Shown piece by piece: positions 14,506 to 23,793 of a stretch of DNA of 50,796 nt (position 1 is its first letter; each line of letters opens with the position of its first letter). The notes under the pieces were generated by a model. The model made no database searches and was not told where the DNA came from. It saw nothing but the letters and a program-made list of their open reading frames with translations. The position numbers and the translations under genes are program-made. Source of the DNA: Bacilli bacterium (GTDB lineage Bacteria > Bacillota_I > Bacilli_A > RFN20 > CAG-826); NCBI GenBank assembly GCA_017442875.1, contig JAFSPN010000036.1, forward strand, positions 1 through 50,796, in the 5' to 3' direction.

Positions 14506-16272
14506 TTATTTATTCTCTGGGAATTTCACTCTCTTAGCATCGTAAGATGTATGGAGCAATTCTTCAGCGAGTTCGCTACCAGGTTGACCCAAATAATCTT
14601 TGTAGAGTTTTTGGATGTCTTTGTTATTATGGCTTTGACGAATGACTAATCTTTCATCTTCGCTATATAAGACGCTGGCACGTTTCGCGCGGTATGTTTC
14701 TAAGATGTCATCACCTTCGTTAGGGAGGAATAATGGTTTAACAAATGGTTGACCACCACCGTTAATACATCCACCTGGACAGCACATGATTTCAATGAAA
14801 GCGTATGGAGATGTACCATCTTTGATTTGGTCTAGTAACTTCTTAGCGTTAGCCATGCCGGATGTGACGGCAACTTTAACTTCCGTACCGTTGATATTTA
14901 AAGCGGCTTCTTTAACAGCTTCTAAGCCACGGACTTCGTGGAAGTTGATTGGGCCGTATTCTTTACCAGTTAACCAGAAATAAGCGGTTCTTAAAGCGGC
15001 TTCCATAACACCACCGGTGACACCAAAGATGACACCAGCGCCACTATATTCGCCTAGTAAGTCGTTATCGAATTCTTCATCTGGTAAATTCTTCCAAACA
15101 ATACCAGCACGTTTGATCATCTTCGCTAATTCACGTGTGGTGATAACAGCGTCAACGTCATTTGGCATTTCTTTTCTTGATCTTTCATATTTTTTGGCTG
15201 TACATGGCATGACGGAGACCACAAAGATATCCTTCGGATCTAATTCATGTTGTTTTGCAAAATATGATTTAATAATTGCACCAACCATCATATGTGGTGA
15301 TTTGCAAGTTGAGACGTTTGGAATGACTTCTGGATAGAAATATTCTAAGTAGTTAATCCAACCTGGGGAACAGGATGTGATTTGTGGAAGTGGCGCGGTC
15401 TTCTTAGTGATTCTTTCTAAGAGTTCGTGAGCTTCTTCCATAATGGTTAAGTCAGCGCCAAAGTTGGTGTCAAAGACTCTATAGAAACCTAAGCGGTGTA
15501 AAGCAGCGACCATTTTGCCTGTGCCTGGAGTACCAATTGGTTCACCGAATTCTTCAGCAATCGCGGCTCTGACCGCAGGAGCGGTTTGAACGATGACTTT
15601 CTTACCTTGTCTGAATGCTTCATCAACTTTAGCGATTTCTTCGTTTTCATATAACGCACCAGTTGGGCAGACATTCACGCATTGGCCGCATTGTAAGCAT
15701 GGGCTTTCCGCGAAACTTCTGTTTTGTGCTGGACCGACAATCGCTTTGAAACCACGGTTTTCAAAACCGAGGATGGAAATGCCATGTGCTTCTTTACATC
15801 TTTCGATACAACGACCGCATAAGATACATTTCGCAGTATTTCTCACTAAACCTGGGGCTAATTCATCAATTGTCGCAGGGCTTTGTTGACCCATGTATTT
15901 TTGATCTCTAGCACCGACGATGTTAGCGACTTCTAAAAGTTCACATTTACCTTGTTTTGGGCATTGTAAACAGTTCTTTTGGTGATTGGAAAGGATTAAT
16001 TCCACACTAGCGCGTCTAGCTTCGACGGCCTTTTGGGAATTGGTGATGATTTCCATACCTTCGTTGACTGGATAGACGCATGAAGCGACTAAACCACGCG
16101 CACCAACGACTTCGACTAAACAAACACGGCAACTTGCTAAAGAGCATTTACCATGATTAAAAGCGCATAAGGAAGGAATAACATAACCACATTTTCTTGC
16201 AGCTTCTAAAACTGTAAGACCGGATTCAACTTGGTAAGGTTGACCATTAATTTTAATATTAACTAATGCCAT
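14506..16272 (-). CDS. hydA: [FeFe] hydrogenase catalytic subunit HydA
   Basis: Catalytic subunit of 588 residues of an NAD-linked, probably electron-bifurcating hydrogenase. Order: [2Fe-2S] domain (Cys36, 48, 51, 65); His-ligated cluster (His97, Cys101, 104, 110); two [4Fe-4S] clusters (Cys149-159, Cys192-202); H-cluster domain from about 225 with L1 TSCSPGW (299-305), L2 MPCTAKKYE (Cys357) and L3 EIMCCPGGCINGGGQP (Cys498, Cys502). The second Cys of the usual TSCCPxW is Ser; I recall this in other multimeric hydrogenases. The maturases HydE, HydF and HydG are not in the window. Third gene of hydC-hydB-hydA, with GGAGG upstream. Confidence 0.95.
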   Translation of the reverse strand: MALVNIKINGQPYQVESGLTVLEAARKCGYVIPSLCAFNHGKCSLASCRVCLVEVVGARGLVASCVYPVNEGMEIITNSQKAVEARRASVELILSNHQKNCLQCPKQGKCELLEVANIVGARDQKYMGQQSPATIDELAPGLVRNTAKCILCGRCIERCKEAHGISILGFENRGFKAIVGPAQNRSFAESPCLQCGQCVNVCPTGALYENEEIAKVDEAFRQGKKVIVQTAPAVRAAIAEEFGEPIGTPGTGKMVAALHRLGFYRVFDTNFGADLTIMEEAHELLERITKKTAPLPQITSCSPGWINYLEYFYPEVIPNVSTCKSPHMMVGAIIKSYFAKQHELDPKDIFVVSVMPCTAKKYERSRKEMPNDVDAVITTRELAKMIKRAGIVWKNLPDEEFDNDLLGEYSGAGVIFGVTGGVMEAALRTAYFWLTGKEYGPINFHEVRGLEAVKEAALNINGTEVKVAVTSGMANAKKLLDQIKDGTSPYAFIEIMCCPGGCINGGGQPFVKPLFLPNEGDDILETYRAKRASVLYSEDERLVIRQSHNNKDIQKLYKDYLGQPGSELAEELLHTSYDAKRVKFPENK

Positions 16273-16284
16273 GGTTATTTCCTC

Positions 16285-18192
16285 CTATTTCTTGATGATT
16301 GCCCCAATACGGCAACCACTTAAACATGAACCACACTTGACACATTTCTTTGGATCAATGACGTGGGCAAATTTACCTGGGTTAACATTACCATTCGGTA
16401 AGTGAGCAGGTTCTGTGCTTGGAGAAATCGCGCCAACTGGGCAGTTTCTCATACATAGACCACAACCGATACACTTGTTTGGTTGAATGTAGTATTCCAT
16501 CATGTTCTTACAAACATGGGCTGGACACTTGTGATCAACAACGTGTGCTTGATATTCTTCTGGGAAGGCTTTCATTGTGGATAAGATTGGGTTGGTCGCG
16601 GTTTGACCTAACGCACATAAGGAGTTGTTTCTGATAACATTGGATAATTCCTTAAGATCGTCTAAGTCTTTTGGTTCACCTTTACCATCACAAATCTTTG
16701 TTAAGATGTCTAAACACCTCTTAGTACCAATACGGCATGGGGAACATTTACCACATGATTCATCGCAAATAAATGTCATATAGAATTTAGCGACGTCAAC
16801 CATACAGTTGTCTTCGTCCATGACGATTGCACCACCAGAACCCATCATACTACCAGCAGCCACTAAGCTACCGAAGTCGATTGGGGTATCTAAGTCTTTT
16901 TCGGTTAAGCAGCCACCAGAAGGACCACCAGTTTGAATGGCTTTGAATTTCTTTCCGCCTGGGATACCACCACCGATATCATAAATTAATTGTCTTAATG
17001 TTGTGCCCATTGGAACTTCAACTAAACCAACGTTATTGACTTTACCACCTAAGGCAAAGACTTTTGTACCTTTGGTATCAGCGGTACCAATTGCAGCAAA
17101 TTTTTCCCAACCTTCTCTTAAGATGAAAGGCACGCACGCTAAGGTTTCAACGTTATTAACGACGGATGGGTGACCCCATAAACCTTTAACTGCTGGGAAT
17201 GGAGGACGAGGACGTGGCATACCACGTTTACCTTCGATTGAGTTGATTAAGGCTGTTTCTTCACCACAGACGAAAGCACCAGCACCTAATCTAATATGGC
17301 AACGGAATGAGAAATCAGTACCTAAGACGTGATCGCCTAAAATGCCAACTTCTTCTAATTCTTTAATAGCTTTAGCTAAACGCTTAACAGCAATTGGATA
17401 TTCCGCACGGACGTAGAAGTAACCGTTTTGTGCGCCAATCGCATAACCGGCAATCATCATACCTTCAATAACGGCACATGGATTACCTTCGATAATGGAA
17501 CGGTCCATGAAGGCACCTGGGTCACCTTCATCACCATTACAAATCATATATTTTGGTTCATCGGTTTTTGGAACAAATGACCACTTTCTTCCGGTTGGGA
17601 AGCCAGCGCCACCTCTGCCTCTTAAACCTGATTTTAAAACTTCATCAATAACTTCTTCACGGGTCATGTGTAAGGCTCTATTTAAGCCTTGGAACGCACC
17701 GTTACCAATCGCTTCATCAATGTCTTCTGGGTTAATTTCACCATTGCCATGTAAAGCGATATCTCTTCTTTGTAATTTATAGAAGTTAATGTCGTGTTGT
17801 TTTTGAACGTGTTGTTTTGTTTGAGGATCAACGAATAATAATCTTTCAACAACTTCATTGTTCTTGATGTCTTTTTCGAACAATTCTTCAACATCACCGA
17901 CTTTGACCTTAACGTATAAAGTTTCTTCTGGGAAAACTTTGACGAAAGGACCTTGGGAACAGAAGCCAAAGCAACCAACGATGTTCGCAGTTACTTTATC
18001 CTCTAAACCATTAGCCTTAATGAGTTCTTGGAATTTATCGATAATGACTTGTGAATCAGCGGATAAACAGCCTGTACCACCACAGACGACGATAGCCTTA
18101 TGGCCTGGTTCGCAGTGAAATTTCTTTTGTAAACAAGCACCGCATTTTTCAAATCTCGCTTGGAGTTCTTTTTCGTTTCTAATTTGTTCCAT
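16285..18192 (-). CDS. hydB: Hydrogenase NAD/flavin subunit HydB (NuoF-like)
   Basis: Flavoprotein subunit of 635 residues. An N-terminal thioredoxin-like [2Fe-2S] domain has Cys37, 42, 74, 78. The NuoF core begins near 130 with the FMN/NADH loop GRGGAGFPTGRKW (192-204), DEGDPGAFMDR and CGEETALINSIEGK. A [4Fe-4S] site is ESCGKCSPCRIGT near 480. Two further [4Fe-4S] clusters at the C terminus read CIGCGLCMRNCP and CVKCGSCLSGCR. It oxidises or reduces NAD(H) and passes electrons to HydA and ferredoxin; bifurcation is an inference from subunit make-up. Extra Cys pairs CGAC and HC at residues 17-27 lie before the first domain. Confidence 0.95.
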   Translation of the reverse strand: MEQIRNEKELQARFEKCGACLQKKFHCEPGHKAIVVCGGTGCLSADSQVIIDKFQELIKANGLEDKVTANIVGCFGFCSQGPFVKVFPEETLYVKVKVGDVEELFEKDIKNNEVVERLLFVDPQTKQHVQKQHDINFYKLQRRDIALHGNGEINPEDIDEAIGNGAFQGLNRALHMTREEVIDEVLKSGLRGRGGAGFPTGRKWSFVPKTDEPKYMICNGDEGDPGAFMDRSIIEGNPCAVIEGMMIAGYAIGAQNGYFYVRAEYPIAVKRLAKAIKELEEVGILGDHVLGTDFSFRCHIRLGAGAFVCGEETALINSIEGKRGMPRPRPPFPAVKGLWGHPSVVNNVETLACVPFILREGWEKFAAIGTADTKGTKVFALGGKVNNVGLVEVPMGTTLRQLIYDIGGGIPGGKKFKAIQTGGPSGGCLTEKDLDTPIDFGSLVAAGSMMGSGGAIVMDEDNCMVDVAKFYMTFICDESCGKCSPCRIGTKRCLDILTKICDGKGEPKDLDDLKELSNVIRNNSLCALGQTATNPILSTMKAFPEEYQAHVVDHKCPAHVCKNMMEYYIQPNKCIGCGLCMRNCPVGAISPSTEPAHLPNGNVNPGKFAHVIDPKKCVKCGSCLSGCRIGAIIKK

Positions 18193-18194
18193 AA

Positions 18195-18680
18195 TTAGTT
18201 AGCCTCCCTTGCGCGGTATTCTTCAATAATGTTTTTAACATTATCAACTTTAACTTGTGGATAAACCTTACCATTGATGCTCACGGCAGGCGCGACAGCG
18301 CATGCACCGATGCAGCGTAATAAGTCAAGGGTGAATAAACCGTCTGGTGTTGTTTCACCTGGTTTGATTCCTAATAATTCGCCAAATTTGTCACACACTA
18401 ATTGACTGCCTTTGACGTAGCAAGCAGTACCCAAACAGACACCAATGACATATTTGCCCTTTGGCACCATTGAGAAGAACGAATAGAAAGTCACAACGCC
18501 ATAAATGTCACTGACTGGCACACCAGTTAATTCAGAGACCAATTCTTGAACTTCTAATGGAATATAGCCGTATTCCTTTTGGATGTCTTCAAGAATCATC
18601 ATGGTTGGAGTTGGTTCGTCTTTATAGCGTTCCACTATTTCGGTAATTTGCTTTACAGCTTGTGGTTGTAATTTTGCCAT
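18195..18680 (-). CDS. hydC: Hydrogenase subunit HydC (NuoE-like, [2Fe-2S])
   Basis: Thioredoxin-like iron-sulfur subunit of 161 residues. Four ligands Cys82, Cys87, Cys123 and Cys127 lie in CLGTACYV and LRCIGACAVAP. It sits between NADH chemistry on HydB and the rest of the complex. First gene of the operon; AGGAGG precedes the ATG, and hydB starts two bases after its stop. The promoter with two repeated operator-like elements lies directly upstream. Confidence 0.93.
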   Translation of the reverse strand: MAKLQPQAVKQITEIVERYKDEPTPTMMILEDIQKEYGYIPLEVQELVSELTGVPVSDIYGVVTFYSFFSMVPKGKYVIGVCLGTACYVKGSQLVCDKFGELLGIKPGETTPDGLFTLDLLRCIGACAVAPAVSINGKVYPQVKVDNVKNIIEEYRAREAN

Positions 18681-18708
18681 AATAGCCTCCTAAAAAGATT
18701 ACTGTTAA

Positions 18709-18794
18709 GTAATTCAGCGTTTATATTTTACGCATACGCGAAAAGAATAACAATATATTTTGCTATTTTAGGTAATTCAGCGTTTAAAAATTAC
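18709..18794 (-). promoter_or_regulatory. Two 23-bp operator-like elements at the hydrogenase promoter
   Basis: Copy 1 (18709-18731) and copy 2 (18772-18794) share the same first 15 bases, GTAATTCAGCGTTTA on the plus strand, and match at 20 of 23 positions. Each begins GTAA and ends TTAC, so each is an inverted repeat with arms GTAATT and AATTAC (perfect in copy 2). They lie exactly 63 bp apart. Copy 1 covers the -10 box and transcript start; copy 2 lies upstream of the -35 box. This looks like a regulator bound at two sites, of unknown identity. Confidence 0.6.
18725..18753 (-). promoter_or_regulatory. Promoter of hydC-hydB-hydA
   Basis: On the minus strand TTGTTA, 17 bases, TAAAAT. The predicted start is near 18718, about 38 bases before the hydC ATG. 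Confidence 0.65.
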
Positions 18795-18798
18795 GTTT

Positions 18799-21700
18799 TT
18801 AAATAATTGAATAGTCAACAATGATACTCGTGATATCAATCAATGAGTTGTAGCTAGTGGCGCCAGTATATTTGTTTTGCAGTGTGATTGATTGAGCGTT
18901 CACTTCATAAATACGACCATAATCATATTGTTCGCTATATTGATTGAACGGCCCTTGGAAACGAGTAGGAGTGACCTCTTGATCGTTCACTAAGCCAGTA
19001 AGAGTGGCATTAGTTAACATGTTATAAGTAACGGTAACTTTCTTGATTGAAACTTGTTTACCCGCTTTATTTTTGATGGAGACGACTAAAGATCCACCAT
19101 TACCACTAGCGACGGAGAATAAACAAATGCCTTTATAAGAAAGTGGTTTTCCTTGTTCATACCATGATGGCGCTGTCGCTTCGTTATAGTTATAGATGAG
19201 ATTTAAATCATCACCACTACCAAAGACATCTAGGGCATAATCAGTACCATCGCCCTCTGGTGTAAATGAAAGATGTTCCATATTTGATTCTGCGATATAG
19301 TTGATAATAGTCTTATCGACGCGTGTCATTGTTATAACACAAGAATAAGAACCATCTTGTTTTTGGAAAATAGATTTAATAGAGAATGACCAACCTAATC
19401 TTTCGCGGTTATCAAACATCTCGCCTTTTTTGAATTGGCTTTGATAATCTTCTAAGATAAATGAATCGCCAGTTTTAAATAAATCTTCCGCTGAGAAAAG
19501 CTTGCTAGATTTATATTCTTCTTGTTTGTTATTTCTGATTAAGTGAACGATATCATAGTCTTCATCTGTCTCATAGTGATTGCTAGCAATCATAGAGATG
19601 CTACCATCATCTGGGAAATAACCAGTTTTGCCGTTATTGTTCTTTTCAAGAGCGGCATTAATATGCCAGAGTCTCACACCGACATCGTTAACTGGTCTTT
19701 CACTATTGGCATTCAAACCGTTCGGTGAATAGAGTTCCAATTGCATATATTCATCAAACGGAGAATCTTTAGCGTTCCAATTTGGTGTTAAAATGACGTT
19801 TTCACCACTTGTTTGGAAATCGTTTAATTGAATATCAAACGATTGACCAACTTCGTAGTCTTCCGCTTTTAAGATGTATGGATCAGTCCATTCGAGAACA
19901 TTAGATTCAAAAGGATCCATGCCTTCAAATGATGAATTCATGATAGTTGTATTACCAGTTGGTTCATAGCCACCTTCTGTGACGATACCCGAATGGCCAG
20001 CTTGTGTATATAAATCGACACAGCCTAAAGAGTGGCCCATTTCGTGAATGAGAACACTACTTGCCGAAAGGAACGCATTTGCGTTTTTGACGGATAAGTC
20101 ACCAACACTCTTTTGACCTGTTTGTGAAGCAGTCTTTTTTTGATAACCATAGAAAGCACCGATAGGTACAAACATACAGCTATCTAAATATGGGTGGACA
20201 CCAACACCCGCATCATTCTTGTTAAAAACAATGTTAAAAGCATAGGAATGGGTATTGCTACCTGAACCATAATAGTTACCAGCAAATAGGAAGACGGCGA
20301 CGTCAGCTTTTCCATTACCATCTGCATCATAATTAGCAATTGGTTTATCGGTATGCTTTGTTGAATACCATTCCAACGCTTCTTTAGCGAAATTATAGGT
20401 AGTATTAGTTTCTTGATCGGTGAAATTTGTCGTGCTTCTACTTGATTCGTAAAATTCTGTAACATCACCACTGATATTGAGTTTTCCATGTGATGCTTGG
20501 GCATAATATTCTTTCAAAGATAAGTACACGGTGTCGTTGTTTTCGGAAAACATCACCGTGTTGATATCTTCTATTAATTGGTCTTTTTGGGTATCTACGA
20601 AGAAGTTAGAAGAGTTAGAGAACCACACTGGAATAACTAAAGCATTAACGTTGCCTGTTGAATTGACATAGTTCTCACCAGAACCCACACCACTCATATT
20701 TAGACCATAATTCTTATAGTTATAACCGAGTTTTTTCTTATTAAGAGATGTTGGATTAGAGAAAAGAACTTTGTAAGTAACTGTTTTTGTCACCGAATCA
20801 GATGTATATGAGAATGTGACATTTTTATAAATATCATCCGCTACACTACCGATAGAATAAGATAAGTTAGCATCATCATTAGCAATGACTGATTCTGCTC
20901 CGTTTGCGTATTTAGCTTTTAAGTTACCATTAAAAATCAGGTCATTATTTAAAATGAAAAAATCATTGCCACTATTTGGGGCATAGATTGAAGAGAGGGT
21001 GTTTTTAGAAATCGCTAATTTTGCGGTTAATGAATAATCTCTATTGAGAGAGTCTTTCGCTGAGAAAGTGATATTTGGATTGCCCGCTTTAACAGCAGTA
21101 ATGGCTTTGCCGTTCACTGTAGCGTATTGGCTATCAACAGCGATATTACCATTAACGTCAACATTATCTAAAGTGATTTTGAATGTTAAAGAATCGCCTA
21201 CATATAAAGGGATAGCGCTATTTTCAGATACTTGTGATCCGTCTTTGGTATTAACAACCTTGAATTCACTAAGCGCTGGTGGCGCATCTGGATTAACAAT
21301 AGTTACTAAAATCGTTTCGTTAGCAATCACACTACCGCTTGCGTTAAACATTTGGACTTTAATGGTTACTACTTTTGTGCCATAGAAATCATCTTTGGTA
21401 GCTAAGACGCCATCAGTGGTAATAGAACAATATGCAGAATCGCTTTGATTGGATAATGAATATGTAATATAAAAACCAGTTGGAGCGTTATTGTATCCAC
21501 ATCTGAAGGTGTATGACTGTCCACCAGTTCTTGTTAAGCAGTAATTGCCTTGCGCATCAACTGTTAAATTACCATCGTTAAAAGTAATTTCTGGAACGCG
21601 TGTATCGTTGCTGCCAGAACCTTGGCCCTGTGAGTTGCCGCCTTGTGAATTATCTTTGCTTGATGTGTCAGTGCTTTTTTGTGAGGATTCAGTACTATTA

Positions 21701-21810
21701 GCGTCACTACTACTTGTGTTAAAAAGACCGTCAAGCATGTCACAGCTACATAAAGTAAATGCTAGTAAAGTTGAGATAGCAATGATTCCAATTCTCTTAG
21801 TTTTTTTCAT
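18799..21810 (-). CDS. Secreted M6-like metalloprotease lipoprotein
   Basis: Lipoprotein of 1003 residues. The signal peptide ends in LCSC, followed by a Ser/Thr/Gly/Gln-rich linker to about residue 70. Ig-like domains (about 75-340) follow, with the pattern ITTDGVLATKDDFYGTKVVTI. The catalytic part (about 360-760) has SVLIHEMGHSLGCVD, the HExGHxLGxxD signature of immune-inhibitor-A (M6) peptidases, then a C-terminal adhesive-looking domain. It probably degrades extracellular proteins while tethered to the cell. The start at 21810 is favoured by GAGGT eight bases upstream. Own promoter, single gene, not part of the hydrogenase operon. Confidence 0.8.
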   Translation of the reverse strand: MKKTKRIGIIAISTLLAFTLCSCDMLDGLFNTSSSDANSTESSQKSTDTSSKDNSQGGNSQGQGSGSNDTRVPEITFNDGNLTVDAQGNYCLTRTGGQSYTFRCGYNNAPTGFYITYSLSNQSDSAYCSITTDGVLATKDDFYGTKVVTIKVQMFNASGSVIANETILVTIVNPDAPPALSEFKVVNTKDGSQVSENSAIPLYVGDSLTFKITLDNVDVNGNIAVDSQYATVNGKAITAVKAGNPNITFSAKDSLNRDYSLTAKLAISKNTLSSIYAPNSGNDFFILNNDLIFNGNLKAKYANGAESVIANDDANLSYSIGSVADDIYKNVTFSYTSDSVTKTVTYKVLFSNPTSLNKKKLGYNYKNYGLNMSGVGSGENYVNSTGNVNALVIPVWFSNSSNFFVDTQKDQLIEDINTVMFSENNDTVYLSLKEYYAQASHGKLNISGDVTEFYESSRSTTNFTDQETNTTYNFAKEALEWYSTKHTDKPIANYDADGNGKADVAVFLFAGNYYGSGSNTHSYAFNIVFNKNDAGVGVHPYLDSCMFVPIGAFYGYQKKTASQTGQKSVGDLSVKNANAFLSASSVLIHEMGHSLGCVDLYTQAGHSGIVTEGGYEPTGNTTIMNSSFEGMDPFESNVLEWTDPYILKAEDYEVGQSFDIQLNDFQTSGENVILTPNWNAKDSPFDEYMQLELYSPNGLNANSERPVNDVGVRLWHINAALEKNNNGKTGYFPDDGSISMIASNHYETDEDYDIVHLIRNNKQEEYKSSKLFSAEDLFKTGDSFILEDYQSQFKKGEMFDNRERLGWSFSIKSIFQKQDGSYSCVITMTRVDKTIINYIAESNMEHLSFTPEGDGTDYALDVFGSGDDLNLIYNYNEATAPSWYEQGKPLSYKGICLFSVASGNGGSLVVSIKNKAGKQVSIKKVTVTYNMLTNATLTGLVNDQEVTPTRFQGPFNQYSEQYDYGRIYEVNAQSITLQNKYTGATSYNSLIDITSIIVDYSII

Positions 21811-21835
21811 AATAAATGACCTCACTACCTAAATA

Positions 21836-21864
21836 ATTATAGTAATCTATTTCCCAATAGTTAA
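21836..21864 (-). promoter_or_regulatory. Promoter of the metalloprotease gene
   Basis: On the minus strand TTAACT, 17 bases, TATAAT. The -35 box overlaps the stop codon of the preceding Gx transporter gene. No clear terminator for the Rnf operon is seen here. Confidence 0.6.
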
Positions 21865-22379
21865 AAATTATATTTTTCTCTCTGCTTTTTGATGATGCCT
21901 GTTTTAATGATTAATTTGGCCACAATACCCACGAATACGCCTGTGATAATCGCGGATATAGCGATTACAGGTAAATATAAGAATATATAGGCTGTGCCTA
22001 AGAAAAACATCGCAATGATGATTTGACCAGTCACATGAAATACCGAGCCAATCACACTGACACCGATAATAGAGAATTTCTTAATTAAAACGTAAAAGAC
22101 AATCATGATACCTAAAGACAAAGCACAGCCAGTCAAAGACATCAAAAAGCCCATCGATAAAAAGGTTCCTCTTACCAAGCCCACGACAATGACACGTAAA
22201 ACATTGACGATGACCGCTTCTACGATACCGAGCTCGTAAAGAATAATCAAAATGACGATATTAGCGAGACCTAGTTTTACTCCAGGAATGCCAATGCTCG
22301 GAATGAAAGATTCTAAAGTCGCAATGACAATCGCCGCTGCGGTAAGAATTCCTAATAACGCCATCTTTTGTACTTTCAT
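21861..22379 (-). CDS. Gx transporter family membrane protein
   Basis: Membrane protein of 172 residues with about five segments. It opens QKMALLGILTAAAIVIATLE and has IPSIGIPGVKLGLANIVILI, typical of the Gx transporter family (often labelled heptaprenyl diphosphate synthase component I, without proof of that activity). Relatives resemble ECF substrate-binding S proteins and often follow Rnf/ApbE genes, which suggests import of a flavin or quinone-related precursor; this is inference. The ATG overlaps the preceding stop as ATGA. Last gene of the Rnf operon. Confidence 0.8.
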   Translation of the reverse strand: MKVQKMALLGILTAAAIVIATLESFIPSIGIPGVKLGLANIVILIILYELGIVEAVIVNVLRVIVVGLVRGTFLSMGFLMSLTGCALSLGIMIVFYVLIKKFSIIGVSVIGSVFHVTGQIIIAMFFLGTAYIFLYLPVIAISAIITGVFVGIVAKLIIKTGIIKKQREKYNF

Positions 22380-22759
22380 CTGATTGTTCCTGCCGCTTTT
22401 GTCTCTATGATAATGTACACCTGGTTATAGGCGCATATGATTGGTTTGTTCGTGACATTCACATATCCTGTTTGAACGCAATCTTTGTGTGGACATGTTG
22501 AAGAAGAGACCTTCACACCATGGTCTATTTTATGAATGGTTAGAAGGACTTTATCGCTGTTAAACGCATACACGTGGTAGTCCTTTTCTTCATCTTCTTG
22601 TAAATCGATAGTAAAAGATATTTCGTTTTGGACATACACATTCGCGTACTTGTTGTCCTTCTTAGAACGTAAAGAAAAAACAACGATTAGTGAAATAATA
22701 GCCGCTAAAAGGAGAGAGGCTATCAGAATGATATCGTTGCGTAATGTCTTCTTGTCCAT
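22376..22759 (-). CDS. NusG domain II-containing membrane-anchored protein
   Basis: Protein of 127 residues: one membrane segment at about residues 10-31, then an exposed NusG II domain with the pair STCPHKDCVQTG and PIICAYNQVYI. Such proteins regularly sit between ApbE and a Gx transporter in Rnf clusters. The role is unknown; the CPxxxC motif suggests redox or metal contact outside the membrane. Coupled to apbE by TAATG and to the Gx gene by ATGA. Confidence 0.82.
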   Translation of the reverse strand: MDKKTLRNDIILIASLLLAAIISLIVVFSLRSKKDNKYANVYVQNEISFTIDLQEDEEKDYHVYAFNSDKVLLTIHKIDHGVKVSSSTCPHKDCVQTGYVNVTNKPIICAYNQVYIIIETKAAGTIR

Positions 22760-23793
22760 TAGTTAGAAAGAGTGAGACCATCACTCTTATAGACTATTTT
22801 ACCATCTTTAATAGCGATAACCATAACGCCGAATTGTGCTTCCGCTGCTATGATCTCCTCGTCGCTAGCCACCATCATCAAAGATGTTGATAAAGCGTCG
22901 CTAAGCGCACCACAGCCAATCACATTAGGCGCAACAACAGTTATTTGGTCATAGTTACTAACTACACTACCTGTTTCTGGATTAACAATATGCGAATATA
23001 TCGTTCCATCAATTTCAACACCTTGTTCAGAAACCCCAGATGTAGAAACAAATGAATTTGATGCATTAATTAAAACTCTTGGGTTTTTCTCAGAAACTTC
23101 AACGATAAAAGACTTATCTTTTCTTTGTAAATTTTCACCTAATAAAATGCTCGATTTGCCAGCATTAATTAAATAATCTTCACTGTCGCCAGTATGATTG
23201 TTCAAATACATAAGACATTCATCTAATGCATACCCTTTGGCGATAGCGCCCAAATCAATTAAGCCTTCTCCTTCTCTTTGAGCATAATAAGTGTATTGGT
23301 ATGTTTCTTGTTCGCTAGTTAGATTTAAACTAGTACCATTTGTTTTCGCTAGTTCTTCTTCAATTTCTTCGTTTGATAAAACAGCTGGATGTGGATTTTC
23401 TTCGGATAACTGTAAAGAAGTCTTCCACTTATTGGAAAGAGAGCCAAGGAAAGGATTAAAATACTTAACGCTTTCTTTTAGCTCATTTGCTCTTTCTAAG
23501 AGATTATAAAGATCTCCGTTGATTTTTGTTTTATCATTTGTGCGATTTAAATCCCAAACATTGGCTTTCTCTCTTTGTTTGGTGGCGTCCGCTAGTTCAT
23601 CAATTCTTTTTAATGTGTTAACGATGTCACTAAGAGTTTTGCCACCGTTATAACTTTTTTCAACTCTCATTCTAAAAGAAACGGTTGTGCCAAAAAGCAA
23701 AAGCGGTTGATTATTCTCAGCATATTCATATTGTTCACATGCAGTTAAAGAAACCGCTACGACAAGTGGCAAAAGTTTAAATAGTTTATTCAT
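22759..23793 (-). CDS. apbE: FAD:protein FMN transferase (ApbE lipoprotein)
   Basis: ApbE of 344 residues, with the lipobox LTAC (Cys19). Conserved blocks: LIDLGAIAKGYALDECL near 165, INAGKSSILLG near 200, SFVSTSGVSEQ and SHIVNPETGS near 265, and DALSTSLMM near 300. It attaches FMN to Thr in target proteins, here most likely RnfG and RnfD, on the outer face of the membrane. It lies downstream of rnfB with start/stop overlap (TAATG). Confidence 0.93.
   Translation of the reverse strand: MNKLFKLLPLVVAVSLTACEQYEYAENNQPLLLFGTTVSFRMRVEKSYNGGKTLSDIVNTLKRIDELADATKQREKANVWDLNRTNDKTKINGDLYNLLERANELKESVKYFNPFLGSLSNKWKTSLQLSEENPHPAVLSNEEIEEELAKTNGTSLNLTSEQETYQYTYYAQREGEGLIDLGAIAKGYALDECLMYLNNHTGDSEDYLINAGKSSILLGENLQRKDKSFIVEVSEKNPRVLINASNSFVSTSGVSEQGVEIDGTIYSHIVNPETGSVVSNYDQITVVAPNVIGCGALSDALSTSLMMVASDEEIIAAEAQFGVMVIAIKDGKIVYKSDGLTLSN

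Noticed and set aside
18720-18760. Rex site at the hydrogenase promoter
   Set aside because: TTGTTA is present as a -35 box, but there is no matching TAACAA arm at the right spacing; the twin 23-bp elements explain the structure better.
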